A DNA stretch of 64,000 nucleotides from Streptomyces sp. GESEQ-4. GTDB taxonomy: Bacteria; Actinomycetota; Actinomycetes; Streptomycetales; Streptomycetaceae. This document shows, in pieces, positions 8,766-16,744 of this stretch. How positions within the stretch are numbered: position 1 is the stretch's first letter; the number at the start of each line of letters is the position of its first letter. The stretch spans positions 62,001 through 126,000 of the forward strand of contig NZ_JAFFSU010000020.1 in NCBI RefSeq assembly GCF_017948455.1. The letters run 5' to 3'. The notes below the pieces were generated by a model. That model was not told the DNA's origin. It was given only the letters and a program-made list of their open reading frames with translations, and did no database searches. Both the position numbers and the translations under genes were made by a program.

Positions 8766-9505
8766 GACCGGGCCTCCTCGATTCCGGCGTCGAACGGGGC
8801 AGAGGTGTGCTGGTGGACGATGAGCCACCGGTCGGCCGGTAGCCGGTAGCCGGTGGTCACCCGCACGGTGCTGTCCAGCGGCTCCCCCGTGGTCAGGGTG
8901 GCCCGCATCCGCACGAGCGCGTGACTAAACGCGACGCTCTCATCCACGCGGACCCGGAACTCCAGCACCTCGCGCTCCACGGGCCCGGTCACGGTCGACA
9001 GCCACCACTCCTGGGCCTTGCGGAAGGCGTCGATCCCCCACTGCTCCAGACCGGCCATGGGGTGGAACGCCTCGATGTCCGGGGCGTAGCAGGCGAGCAT
9101 CCGCGCGATGTCCCGTGCGCGGACCGCTTCGGTCAGTTCCGCGTCGAGCCGGCGGATCGACTTCTCCGCGTCCTCCGCATCCGACATCGGCCAGAAGGGA
9201 CGCACCTCCATGGCACCGATGGTGGCCACGGGGTGCCTGGACGCCGCCTCGATCGCCTCCTCCAGGCTGTCGCACTCGAGGATGTCGTATCCGGCGACGT
9301 ACTCCTTCGTCTCCGCGAACGGCCCGTCGGTGCGCAGCACTTCGCCGCCACGCACCCGCACGGTGACGGCCTCGGCGGGCAGGGCGAGGCGGTGGCCGTG
9401 GAGGCGGGTACCTCGGTCGCCGAGTTCCTCCACCCAGGGTTCCACGGGGGCCATGCCGGAGGCGTCGGCGGTGTCGTCGCCGCAGACGAGCAACATGTAT
9501 TTCAT
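8762..9505 (-). CDS. YCII-SnoaL fusion protein, ECF42 partner
   Basis: A 247-residue protein. The first 110 residues are a second YCII domain with DGPFAETKEYVAG; the rest is a SnoaL/NTF2-like domain starting around AEKSIRRLDAEL, with ACYAPDIEAFHPM and RWLIVHQHTSAPF. NTF2-like domains form a cone-shaped pocket and are usually small-molecule binders or isomerase-like enzymes. It is the first gene of the YCII-SnoaL, YCII, sigma operon. A SnoaL domain fused to the YCII partner suggests that the operon responds to, or acts on, a small hydrophobic or reactive compound; this is inference. Confidence 0.85.
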   Translation of the reverse strand: MKYMLLVCGDDTADASGMAPVEPWVEELGDRGTRLHGHRLALPAEAVTVRVRGGEVLRTDGPFAETKEYVAGYDILECDSLEEAIEAASRHPVATIGAMEVRPFWPMSDAEDAEKSIRRLDAELTEAVRARDIARMLACYAPDIEAFHPMAGLEQWGIDAFRKAQEWWLSTVTGPVEREVLEFRVRVDESVAFSHALVRMRATLTTGEPLDSTVRVTTGYRLPADRWLIVHQHTSAPFDAGIEEARS

Positions 9506-9623
9506 GGGTTCCTCCCGGTGCTCATGAGCTTCCTACACCCCACCGACGAACGGGCCACGGCGGAATCGACACACGTCTGTCGTTTTTCACGCGAAGAAGC
9601 CGGGGCACCGGTTGGATGGCCCC

Positions 9624-10451
9624 ATGACCACCGACGAGTACACACGGCTGATGCGGGCCAACCAGGCCAACTGGGACGCCCGTACCCCCGTCCACCTCGC
9701 CAGCCGGTTCTACGGCCTCGACCAGGACCTCGATCCCGACCGCTGGTTCGCCGAGTTCGAGTGGGAGGACCTCGGCGAGCTGTCGGGCCGCGACGTCCTC
9801 CACCTCCAGTGCCACCTCGGCACCGAGACACTCGCCTTCGCGCGGCGCGGCGCACGAGCCGTCGGCCTCGACTTCTCGGACGCGTCGGTGGCGGCGGCGA
9901 ACGGCATCGCGGAGAAGGCGGGCGTCGACGTCACCTACGTACAGGCGAATGTGTACGACGCCGTATCCGCCCTGGAGGGACGGCAGTTCGACGTCGTCTA
10001 CACCGGCAAGGGCGCGCTGTGCTACCTGCCGGATCTGGCTCGCTGGGCGGATGTCGTCGCCCAACTCCTGCGGCCCGGCGGCCTGTTGTACGTGGTCGAG
10101 TTCCACCCGCTGCTCAACTCCCTGGGGCCCAAGCCCGCTCCGGGCGAGGGTCCCGAGCTGCTGCTGCGCCATGACTATCTGGGCGGGGGCGGCCCCGTGC
10201 ACCGGGACGCGACGCACACCTACACGGACGGTCCGGCCGTCGAAGGCGCCACGGACAGTTATGAGTGGATGCACGGAATGGACGAGGTCCTCAACGCGTT
10301 GACCGGTGCGGGACTGGCCGTCCGGCGGCTGCGGGAGAGCGACGAGCTGCCCTGGCAGCGCTGGCCGCGGATGGTGCGTACGCCGTCCGGCTGGTGGCGG
10401 CTGCCCGAGCCGCGTATCCCGCTGCTGTACGGCCTGCTGGCCGCCCGCTGA
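9624..10451 (+). CDS. Class I SAM-dependent methyltransferase
   Basis: A 275-residue methyltransferase divergent from the ECF42 operon. Motif I reads VLHLQCHLGTETLAFARRGA, followed by VGLDFSDASV, QANVYDA and LLRPGGLLYVVEF. The opening MTTDEYTRLMRANQANWDAR is the usual start in a family of about 275 residues common in actinomycetes, hence ATG at 9624 rather than an ATG 12 bases upstream. No substrate is known. The intergenic region to the sigma operon is about 120 bp and could hold a promoter read by the ECF42 factor, but I cannot assign one. Confidence 0.85.
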   Translation: MTTDEYTRLMRANQANWDARTPVHLASRFYGLDQDLDPDRWFAEFEWEDLGELSGRDVLHLQCHLGTETLAFARRGARAVGLDFSDASVAAANGIAEKAGVDVTYVQANVYDAVSALEGRQFDVVYTGKGALCYLPDLARWADVVAQLLRPGGLLYVVEFHPLLNSLGPKPAPGEGPELLLRHDYLGGGGPVHRDATHTYTDGPAVEGATDSYEWMHGMDEVLNALTGAGLAVRRLRESDELPWQRWPRMVRTPSGWWRLPEPRIPLLYGLLAAR

Positions 10452-10686
10452 GTCTCATCTCACAGACGCGGCAGCGCACCGGGTGGTACGCTGCCGTCAG
10501 TACTCGTGTTCGCCGTGTGATCGGCGCCGGTGCCAGTTCTTCTCTCCAGTTCGCCGAACAGCCCACCCTTTCCAGGGTCGGAGCAACGGCTTCCTGACGC
10601 CACCTCGCAGCAGCGTTCGTCTGCCGTACCTGAGGTGATGTGTTCCCTGCCGCCCCGAGGCGCGTCGTACGCCCTCCGGCTCGCGG

Positions 10687-10732
10687 CTTCTCTCCCCCTT
10701 CCTTCCGCATGTCTCATGCACCTTCCGTCCTT
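10687..10732 (+). promoter_or_regulatory. Pyrimidine-rich leader before rho paralogue (rut-like)
   Basis: This 46-base stretch of the putative leader is almost all C and T, with very few G: runs such as CTTCTCTCCCCCTTCCTTCC and CACCTTCCGTCCTT. C-rich, G-poor, unstructured RNA is what Rho binds (rut sites), and rho genes elsewhere are autoregulated by Rho-dependent termination in the leader. The composition is seen directly; the function is inferred. The ribosome site GAAAGGA follows at 10733-10739. Confidence 0.4.
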
Positions 10733-10748
10733 GAAAGGACCAACCTCC

Positions 10749-11891
10749 ATGACCACCACACTCGAAAACCCTCCCCTTCAGCAGGAACTCCCGGCCCGGG
10801 CCGCCACCGGCGTCCTCGACATCGACGCGGGCGGAAAGGGCCACCTGCGCGCCGCGAGCTGCCTGCCCTCCCCGTCCGACCTTCAGGTCCCCGCCGCGCT
10901 GATCCGCCGGCACGGCCTGCGCAAGGGCGACCTCGTGGACGGCGTACGCGGCACACAGCGTGCGCTGACCGAGGTCGTACGGATCAATGGCCGCCCCGCC
11001 GAGGAGCTGCGCGGCCGCCGTCACTTCCGTGACCTCACGCCGCTGCATCCGCGTGAGCGGCTCCGCCTCGAACACCGGGCGGCCGGACTGACCGGGCGCG
11101 TCGCCGACCTGATCGCACCGGTCGGCAAGGGCCAGCGCGGGCTCATCGTGGCGCCGCCCAAGACCGGCAAGACCGTCCTCCTCCAGCAGATCGCGGCCGC
11201 CGTCGCCGGCAACCACCCCGAGTGCCGGCTGATGGTCGTGCTGATCGACGAGCGGCCGGAGGAGGTCACCGACATGCGGCGCTCCGTGGACGGCGACGTG
11301 TACGCCTCCACGTTCGACCAGGGGCCCAAGCAGCACATCGCGCTCGCCGAGCTGGTGATCGAGCGGGCCAAGCGGCTCGTCGAGGCCGGCGAGGACGTCG
11401 TCATCCTCTTCGACTCCCTCACCCGGCTGTGCCGGGCGCACAACAACGCGGCCGCCGCCGGTGGCCGCACCCTCAGCGGCGGCGTCGACGCGAGCGCGCT
11501 GACCGGGCCGAAGCGGTTCTTCGGCGCCGCCCGGATGGCCGAGGAGGGCGGTTCGCTCACGATCCTCGCCACGGCGCTGGTGGAAACCGGCTCGCGTGCC
11601 GACGACTTCTTCTTCGAGGAGCTGAAGAGCACCGGCAACATGGAGCTCCGGCTCAGCCGCGAGCTCGCCGCGCGCCGCGTGTTCCCGGCCGTCGAGATCA
11701 ACCCCTCCGGCACCCGCCGCGAGGAACTCCTGCTACCCCAGGCAGAGTTGACGGCCGTACGCGGGCTGCGGCGGGTCCTGCAGAGCCGCGACGGACAGGC
11801 CGGCCTGGAGACGCTCCTGGAGAGGATGCGCGACACGCCGGACAACGCGACCTTCCTGCGCCGGATCCAGCCGACGTTGCCCGCCTCCTGA
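10749..11891 (+). CDS. Short transcription termination factor Rho paralogue
   Basis: A 380-residue Rho-family ATPase. The RNA-binding cold-shock fold is at residues about 15-100 (GVLDIDAGGKGHLR, LIRRHGLRKGDLV), then the hexameric helicase core with Walker A APPKTGKTVLLQ near 138, LIDERPEEVTDMRR, Walker B VVILFDSLTRLCRA and GGVDASALTGPKRF. It lacks the long Arg/Asp-rich N-terminal insertion of the main actinobacterial Rho (over 600 residues), so it is a second, minimal Rho. The ATG at 10749 has GAAAGGA ten bases upstream. It is monocistronic, behind a C-rich leader that may allow autoregulation. Loss of the insertion probably changes RNA preference. Confidence 0.88.
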   Translation: MTTTLENPPLQQELPARAATGVLDIDAGGKGHLRAASCLPSPSDLQVPAALIRRHGLRKGDLVDGVRGTQRALTEVVRINGRPAEELRGRRHFRDLTPLHPRERLRLEHRAAGLTGRVADLIAPVGKGQRGLIVAPPKTGKTVLLQQIAAAVAGNHPECRLMVVLIDERPEEVTDMRRSVDGDVYASTFDQGPKQHIALAELVIERAKRLVEAGEDVVILFDSLTRLCRAHNNAAAAGGRTLSGGVDASALTGPKRFFGAARMAEEGGSLTILATALVETGSRADDFFFEELKSTGNMELRLSRELAARRVFPAVEINPSGTRREELLLPQAELTAVRGLRRVLQSRDGQAGLETLLERMRDTPDNATFLRRIQPTLPAS

Positions 11892-11979
11892 TCCCCGCGT
11901 GTGCGGCATCCGGGTGCCAACAGGCGGCGCTCGGCCCGGTCAGCGCAGCTCAGCGCGGTGACGTTCCTAGGTTTCCGGT

Positions 11980-13158
11980 ATGACTATCGGATTTAGGTCC
12001 CGTGCCGTCGTGTCGACCTGCGTGCTCTGTACGGCGGGCCTGCTGGCCCTCGCCCCCGCCGGCACCGCCGCCCACCCCGCCGGCATGGACCCGGACGCGC
12101 CCGGACCCCGACCGGCCACACCGCAGCCCGCCCTGCTGTACCGCTCCGGCACACAGGTCCGTCCGCACCCCCGCACCCCCGAACTCCCGGAGGTCTCCGC
12201 GCTGTCCTGGGTGGTCGCCGACGCACGCACCGGCGAGGTGCTCGCCGCGCACGACGCGCACCGGAAACTGCCGCCCGCCAGCACGCTCAAGACCCTGTTC
12301 GCACTCACCGTGCTGCCCGTGCTGCCCGGCCGCGTCCGCCACCGGGTCGACGCGGAGGACCTGTCGTACCTCGGCCCCGGAAGCAGCCTGGTCGGGGTCG
12401 CCGAGGGCCGCACCTACCGGGTCGCCGACCTGTGGAACGGCGTCTTCCTGAACTCCGGCAACGACGCCGTGCACGTCCTGGCCCGGCTCAGCGGCGGCTG
12501 GCACGCCACCGCCCACCGGATGCAGGCCAAGGCCCGCGCCCTGGGCGCCCGGGACACGCGCGTCCTGTCGCCGGACGGCTACGACGCCCCGGGCCAGGTG
12601 TCGTCGGCGTACGACCTGGCGGTGTTCGGCCGTGCGGGCCTGGGCCACCGGGACTTCGCCCGGTACTGCGCCACGGCCGTGGCCGCGTTCCCGGGTGGAG
12701 GCGGCTGGTCGTACGACATCCACAACACCAACCGGCTGCTGACCGGCGCCGACGGCGTGGACCCCTACCCCGGTCTGATCGGCATCAAGAACGGCTACAC
12801 CAGCAACGCCGGCTACACCCTCGTCGCCGCCGCCCGCCGCGGCGAGCGGACCCTCGTCGTCACGGTGATGAACCCTCAGGAGGGCGGCCGGCACGCCGTC
12901 TACGAGGAAGCGCGGTCGCTGCTCGACTGGGGGTTCGACGCCGCCGGGCGGGTCGATCCGGTGGGGTCGCTGGACGCGTTGCGGGCCAGGCCGAGACCGG
13001 CTCCGGAACCGGAAGCCGTGCCCGTGGTCGCCACGGCCGCCCCGGACACCGAGCCCGACTGGGCGGCCACGGGCGTGATCGCGGGTGCGGCCGTGCTGGG
13101 CACCGCCGTGGTGGTGCTGGTGGTGCGGCGGATGGGCATCCGGCTCACGCGGGACTGA
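11980..13158 (+). CDS. D-alanyl-D-alanine carboxypeptidase (S11)
   Basis: A 392-residue secreted, C-terminally anchored penicillin-binding protein. A signal peptide covers about residues 1-31. The S-x-x-K motif is STLK in PPASTLKTLFALTVL near residue 106, the S-x-N motif SGN in FLNSGNDAVHV near 160, and the third motif is KNG in IGIKNGYTSNAGYT instead of the usual KTG. A final membrane helix spans about residues 360-385 and ends in a basic tail, the standard anchor of actinomycete D,D-carboxypeptidases that trim peptidoglycan stem peptides. The last 259 bp are overlapped in antisense by the open frame of the convergent mannosyltransferase gene. Confidence 0.88.
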   Translation: MTIGFRSRAVVSTCVLCTAGLLALAPAGTAAHPAGMDPDAPGPRPATPQPALLYRSGTQVRPHPRTPELPEVSALSWVVADARTGEVLAAHDAHRKLPPASTLKTLFALTVLPVLPGRVRHRVDAEDLSYLGPGSSLVGVAEGRTYRVADLWNGVFLNSGNDAVHVLARLSGGWHATAHRMQAKARALGARDTRVLSPDGYDAPGQVSSAYDLAVFGRAGLGHRDFARYCATAVAAFPGGGGWSYDIHNTNRLLTGADGVDPYPGLIGIKNGYTSNAGYTLVAAARRGERTLVVTVMNPQEGGRHAVYEEARSLLDWGFDAAGRVDPVGSLDALRARPRPAPEPEAVPVVATAAPDTEPDWAATGVIAGAAVLGTAVVVLVVRRMGIRLTRD

Positions 13159-14258
13159 CCGACCGGCAGCCACAGCAGCAGGCCGAGCGTGATCCAGGCG
13201 TACGTGTTGCTGCCGAGGAATCCGTCGATGCCGGAGGCGTCGTCGAACCACAGCCACACCACGCTGGTGCACAGCACCGCGTACAGACCGGCCGCGAGCC
13301 GCGGCTGCCGGGCACGGACCAGCACGGCGAACGCGGGCAGCAGCCACACGAGATGGTGCACCCACGTGATCGGGCTGATCAGGCACGCGGTCAGCCCGGT
13401 GAGGGCGAACGCCGCCGCCCAGTCCCCGACGGCGACCGCGCGACGCGCCCGAACCGCCCACACGCCCAGGAGCACCACGACCACGGCGGCCCACACCGCG
13501 CGGTCCGTCTCACCGAGCCGGGCCAGGATCCCCTGCACCGACTGGTTCGACACATAGTCGAGGCGGCCGATCCGGGTCGTGTCCCACATCGCGTCGGTCC
13601 AGTAGAACCGTGAGGCCTCCGGCGCCACCAGCCCGGCGAGCCCGGTCGCCGCGACGGCGACGACCGACGCGACGGCGGCAGCACGCCAGCGGCGGGCCAG
13701 CAGCAGCAGAAGGATGAACAGCGCCGGAGTCAGCTTGATCGCCGCCGCGAGGCCGATCCCCACCCCCGCCCACCGTCCCCGCCCCGTGGCCAGCAGCCAG
13801 GAGTCGAACAGGACCAGGGCCAGCAGCAGTAGGTTCACCTGGCCGAAGCTGAAGGTGTCACGCAGCGGCTCGAACAGCGCGAGGGCACAGGCGCCGAGCG
13901 CGCAGCCGTACCAGCCGTACTTCCGCCACGACCGTCCGGCCAGGATGCGCACGACGACCGCGAGCGCCCCCAGGTTGAGCAGCAGCGCCACGGCGATCGC
14001 GGCGTGCAGCCCGAGCAGCGCCATCGGCAGCATGGCGACGGCCGCGAACGGCGGATACGTGAAGCCGTACGTCGTCCCGGGCACCCGGTAGTCGTAGATA
14101 CGGCCGCCGTGGTGGACCCACGTGTCGACGGCCCCGTAGTAGACGCGCAGGTCGAACCAGTCGCGCAGCAGCGGAACCGTCGCGGTGAAGACGATGACGA
14201 CGACGGCGATGGCGGCCACGAGCAGCGCGCGCCCGCGGTCCGTGCGGGGCAGTCTCAT
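12900..14258 (-). CDS. GT87-type polytopic mannosyltransferase
   Basis: A GT-C membrane glycosyltransferase of family GT87 (DUF2029), with about nine to ten hydrophobic helices. The lumenal loop after the first helix carries DLRVYYGAVDTWVHHGGRIY, with the acidic residue expected to be catalytic, and a further loop has FSFGQVNLLLLALV and YVSNQSVQG, typical of the polyprenol-phosphomannose-using branch. Start ATG at 14258 overlaps the stop of the upstream mptB-like gene (ATGA). The body of the family ends near residue 365 at LLLWLPVGQ; the remaining 85 residues are Ser/Thr/Ala-rich, unlike the family, and are the antisense of the carboxypeptidase gene, so the natural end was probably near 13150. 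Confidence 0.8.
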   Translation of the reverse strand: MRLPRTDRGRALLVAAIAVVVIVFTATVPLLRDWFDLRVYYGAVDTWVHHGGRIYDYRVPGTTYGFTYPPFAAVAMLPMALLGLHAAIAVALLLNLGALAVVVRILAGRSWRKYGWYGCALGACALALFEPLRDTFSFGQVNLLLLALVLFDSWLLATGRGRWAGVGIGLAAAIKLTPALFILLLLLARRWRAAAVASVVAVAATGLAGLVAPEASRFYWTDAMWDTTRIGRLDYVSNQSVQGILARLGETDRAVWAAVVVVLLGVWAVRARRAVAVGDWAAAFALTGLTACLISPITWVHHLVWLLPAFAVLVRARQPRLAAGLYAVLCTSVVWLWFDDASGIDGFLGSNTYAWITLGLLLWLPVGQSRVSRMPIRRTTSTTTAVPSTAAPAITPVAAQSGSVSGAAVATTGTASGSGAGLGLARNASSDPTGSTRPAASNPQSSSDRASS

Positions 14259-15655
14259 ACGGTGCTCTCCCGCAAGGGTGCCTGGGCCGCCTGATGGGCC
14301 TGCCAGAGGACGACGACGGCGAGCACGCCGCCGGAGACGGCCAGAATCAGTTCCTCGGCGCCTGCCGGGAGTCCGTTCGGCATCGCGAGCAACGCGACCA
14401 CTCCAGTCACGGCCGCCAGCCGGTGCCGCACCGAGGCGCTGGGCGCCGCCGCGGCGAGGAGGAACAGCCCCCACAGGGCGTACCAGGGCCGGATCGCCGG
14501 GCCGAGGACCACGACCACGGCGAAGCTGAGGCCGAGTGCGTAGACCGGGCTGAAGCGTGGGCGGCGCAGCCATATGGCGGCGATGGCCACGGCGGTGGCC
14601 GCCAGGCCGAGCACATGCCAGGCCGGCACAGCGAGCGGAGCCAGGTCGCCGAGGCCCACCTCGGTGAGTACGGTGCCGGTGGCGCGGCCGAGCAGGCTGG
14701 TGAGCGCCCAGTTCTGCGGGGACACAGGGGTTTTCAGGGCTCCTATCCAGCCGTATCCCGTTCCGGCCAGGGTGGTTGCCACGACCGTGGTCACGGCCGC
14801 GGCGGCTCCCGTCGTGAGCACCGACCGCACCGGACTGCGGCCAGCGCGGATCTGCAGGGCCACGACCGCGGCGAGCCCGAGCACGGCGGGCGCCTTGACC
14901 AGCGCGGCGAGCGTGACCAGGATCGCGCCCAGCACCGGCCACCGGCCGAGGGCCGCGACCAGTCCCACACCGAGCAGGCCGAGCATGATGGCGTCGTTGT
15001 GGGCGCCGGCCACCAGGTGCAGCAGCACCAGCGGATTGAGGGCGCCCAGCCAGAGCGCGGCCGCCGGGTCGGCGCCGCTGTGCCGGGCCAGCCGGGGCAG
15101 CGCCGCCGCCATCAACGCGACGCCGAGCAGCGCGACCAGCCGCATCCCGAACAGCCCCGCCGGGATCTCGCCCCGGGTGATGCCGGAGAGCGCGGAAGCG
15201 ACGGCGAGGAACACCGGACCGTACGGAGCGCCGGTCTGCTGCCACAGCGGCGACACCTCGTCCGCGAGCGGACCGCCGAGCCGGGCAGGGCCGTGCGCGT
15301 AGACGTCCATGTGGGCGTCGACCATCGCCCCTTGTGCGAGATAGCTGTAGACGTCCCGGCTGAACAGCGGCGGCGCGAGCAGCAGCGGCGCCGCCCAGAC
15401 GGCGAGGACGAGCAACATGGCCCGCGGGGACGGCGGTTCGGCGCTGCGGATCAGCCGTCCGAGCAGGGCCCAGGCGGCTATCAGCAAAATGATGCCGAAG
15501 TACACGCCGACCAGGCCCAGGGCCGCATGCGCGGACGAGGGCGCGATCAGCTCGCGGACCGGCAGGGCTCCCGCCGTCTCACCTCCCAGTGCGAGAAAAG
15601 CGGTACCCGCCAGACCGAGAGCCTGGCAGCGACGGAGATCGACGGGGAAAGCCAT
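14255..15655 (-). CDS. MptB-like alpha-1,6-mannosyltransferase
   Basis: A 466-residue polytopic GT-C protein matching the MptA/MptB group of polyprenol-phosphomannose-dependent alpha-1,6-mannosyltransferases. Visible markers are the first extracytoplasmic loop LFSRDVYSYLAQGAMV with its acidic residue, MDVYAHGP, QTGAPYGPVFL and NPLVLLHLVAGAHNDAIM. In mycobacteria these enzymes build the mannan core of lipomannan; in Streptomyces, which lack classical lipoarabinomannan, the product is unclear. It is translationally coupled to the following GT87 gene, so the two probably act in series on one envelope glycan. Start ATG 15655 precedes AFPVDLRR; a GTG nine bases upstream is an alternative. Confidence 0.8.
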   Translation of the reverse strand: MAFPVDLRRCQALGLAGTAFLALGGETAGALPVRELIAPSSAHAALGLVGVYFGIILLIAAWALLGRLIRSAEPPSPRAMLLVLAVWAAPLLLAPPLFSRDVYSYLAQGAMVDAHMDVYAHGPARLGGPLADEVSPLWQQTGAPYGPVFLAVASALSGITRGEIPAGLFGMRLVALLGVALMAAALPRLARHSGADPAAALWLGALNPLVLLHLVAGAHNDAIMLGLLGVGLVAALGRWPVLGAILVTLAALVKAPAVLGLAAVVALQIRAGRSPVRSVLTTGAAAAVTTVVATTLAGTGYGWIGALKTPVSPQNWALTSLLGRATGTVLTEVGLGDLAPLAVPAWHVLGLAATAVAIAAIWLRRPRFSPVYALGLSFAVVVVLGPAIRPWYALWGLFLLAAAAPSASVRHRLAAVTGVVALLAMPNGLPAGAEELILAVSGGVLAVVVLWQAHQAAQAPLRESTV

Positions 15656-15705
15656 GGCCAACACTCGGAAAGCGTGTCAACGTCGAGTGGCCGGAAAGCG
15701 ACGAG

Positions 15706-15723
15706 CCCCCCACCAAGTGGGGG
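15706..15723 (-). terminator. Hairpin downstream of glsA
   Basis: CCCCCAC, a CAA loop and GTGGGGG form a perfect seven-pair hairpin between the end of the glutaminase gene and the start of the mptB-like gene. There is no U tract, which is common for actinomycete terminators. Confidence 0.45.
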
Positions 15724-15778
15724 CCGAAGTGTTACCGGTGTGTGATTGTCGCAGGTCCCGGCGGTGCACAAACCCCTC

Positions 15779-16699
15779 TCAGAACACTGACAGTCCCGTC
15801 AGTGTCGTGAAACGCTCCAACGCCGCCACGCCCGCCACCGAGTTGCCTCGCTCGTCCAGTCCCGGGCTCCACACGCACAACACGCAACGGCCCGGCACCA
15901 CGGCGATGATGCCGCCGCCCACACCGCTCTTCCCGGGGAGGCCCACTCGGTAGGCGAACTCGCCCGCCGCGTCATAGGTGCCGCAGGTCAGCATCACCGC
16001 GTTGACCTGTTTGGCCTGGCTGTTGGTGAGGAGGCGGGTGCCGTCGGCGCGGATGCCGTGGCGGGCGAGGAAGGTCGTGGCCAGGGCGAGGTCGGCGCAG
16101 GAGGCGCTGATGGAGCACTGGCGGAAGTACTGGTCGAGGAGGGCCGGTACGGGGGTGGAGATGTTGCCGTAGGACGCCATGAAATGGGCGAGGGCGGCGT
16201 TGCGGTCGCCGTGGGCGCTTTCGGAGGCGGCGACGTCCTTGTCGAAGGTCAGGTCGGGGTTGCCGCTCTCGGCGCGCAGGAACGTGAGCAGTTCGACGGC
16301 CGCGTCGCCGGTACGGGTGTGCAGGCGGTCGGTGACGACCAGCGCGCCCGCGTTGATGAACGGGTTGCGCGGGATGCCGTTCTCGTACTCCAGCTGCACA
16401 AGGGAGTTGAAGGGGTTGCCGGAGGGCTCCCGGCCCACGTGCTCCCAGAGCGTGTCCCCCACGCGGGCGAGAACGAGGGCGAGGGTGAAGACCTTGGTGA
16501 TGGACTGCGTGGAGAACGGCTGCCGCCACTCCCCCACGCCGTACACGGTGCCGTCCGGCTCCGCGACCGCCATGCCGAAGCTGCGCGGGTCGCAGGCCGC
16601 GAGCGCGGGGATGTAGTCGGCGGGCCGGCCGCGTCCGGGCAGCCGCCGGATCTCGTCGGCGATGCGTTCCAGGACCGGTGCGAAGGTCGGGGACGTCAT
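15779..16699 (-). CDS. glsA: Glutaminase
   Basis: A 306-residue serine-dependent beta-lactamase-fold glutaminase that hydrolyses L-glutamine to glutamate and ammonia. The S-x-x-K nucleophile motif is in FSTQSITKVF at about residues 62-71, with GNPFNSLVQLEYENGIPRNP and FINAGAL nearby, and the C-terminal GKSGVGGGIIAVVPG loop, all diagnostic. Length matches the family. ATG at 16699 was chosen; one two codons upstream is possible. It follows the aspartase gene on the same strand after 45 bp and probably forms a unit with it, extending the asparagine module to glutamine. Confidence 0.93.
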   Translation of the reverse strand: MTSPTFAPVLERIADEIRRLPGRGRPADYIPALAACDPRSFGMAVAEPDGTVYGVGEWRQPFSTQSITKVFTLALVLARVGDTLWEHVGREPSGNPFNSLVQLEYENGIPRNPFINAGALVVTDRLHTRTGDAAVELLTFLRAESGNPDLTFDKDVAASESAHGDRNAALAHFMASYGNISTPVPALLDQYFRQCSISASCADLALATTFLARHGIRADGTRLLTNSQAKQVNAVMLTCGTYDAAGEFAYRVGLPGKSGVGGGIIAVVPGRCVLCVWSPGLDERGNSVAGVAALERFTTLTGLSVF

Positions 16700-16744
16700 G
16701 ATCACTATTGTGCCTCCGGACCGGTCCTGGTGTGCCTGTGCAGG

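Noticed and set aside
14294..15745. Long plus-strand open frame antisense to the mptB-like gene
   Set aside because: It is rich in Arg, Gly, His and Gln with no family resemblance; long open antisense frames are normal in DNA with extreme third-position GC. The membrane protein on the minus strand is clearly the gene.
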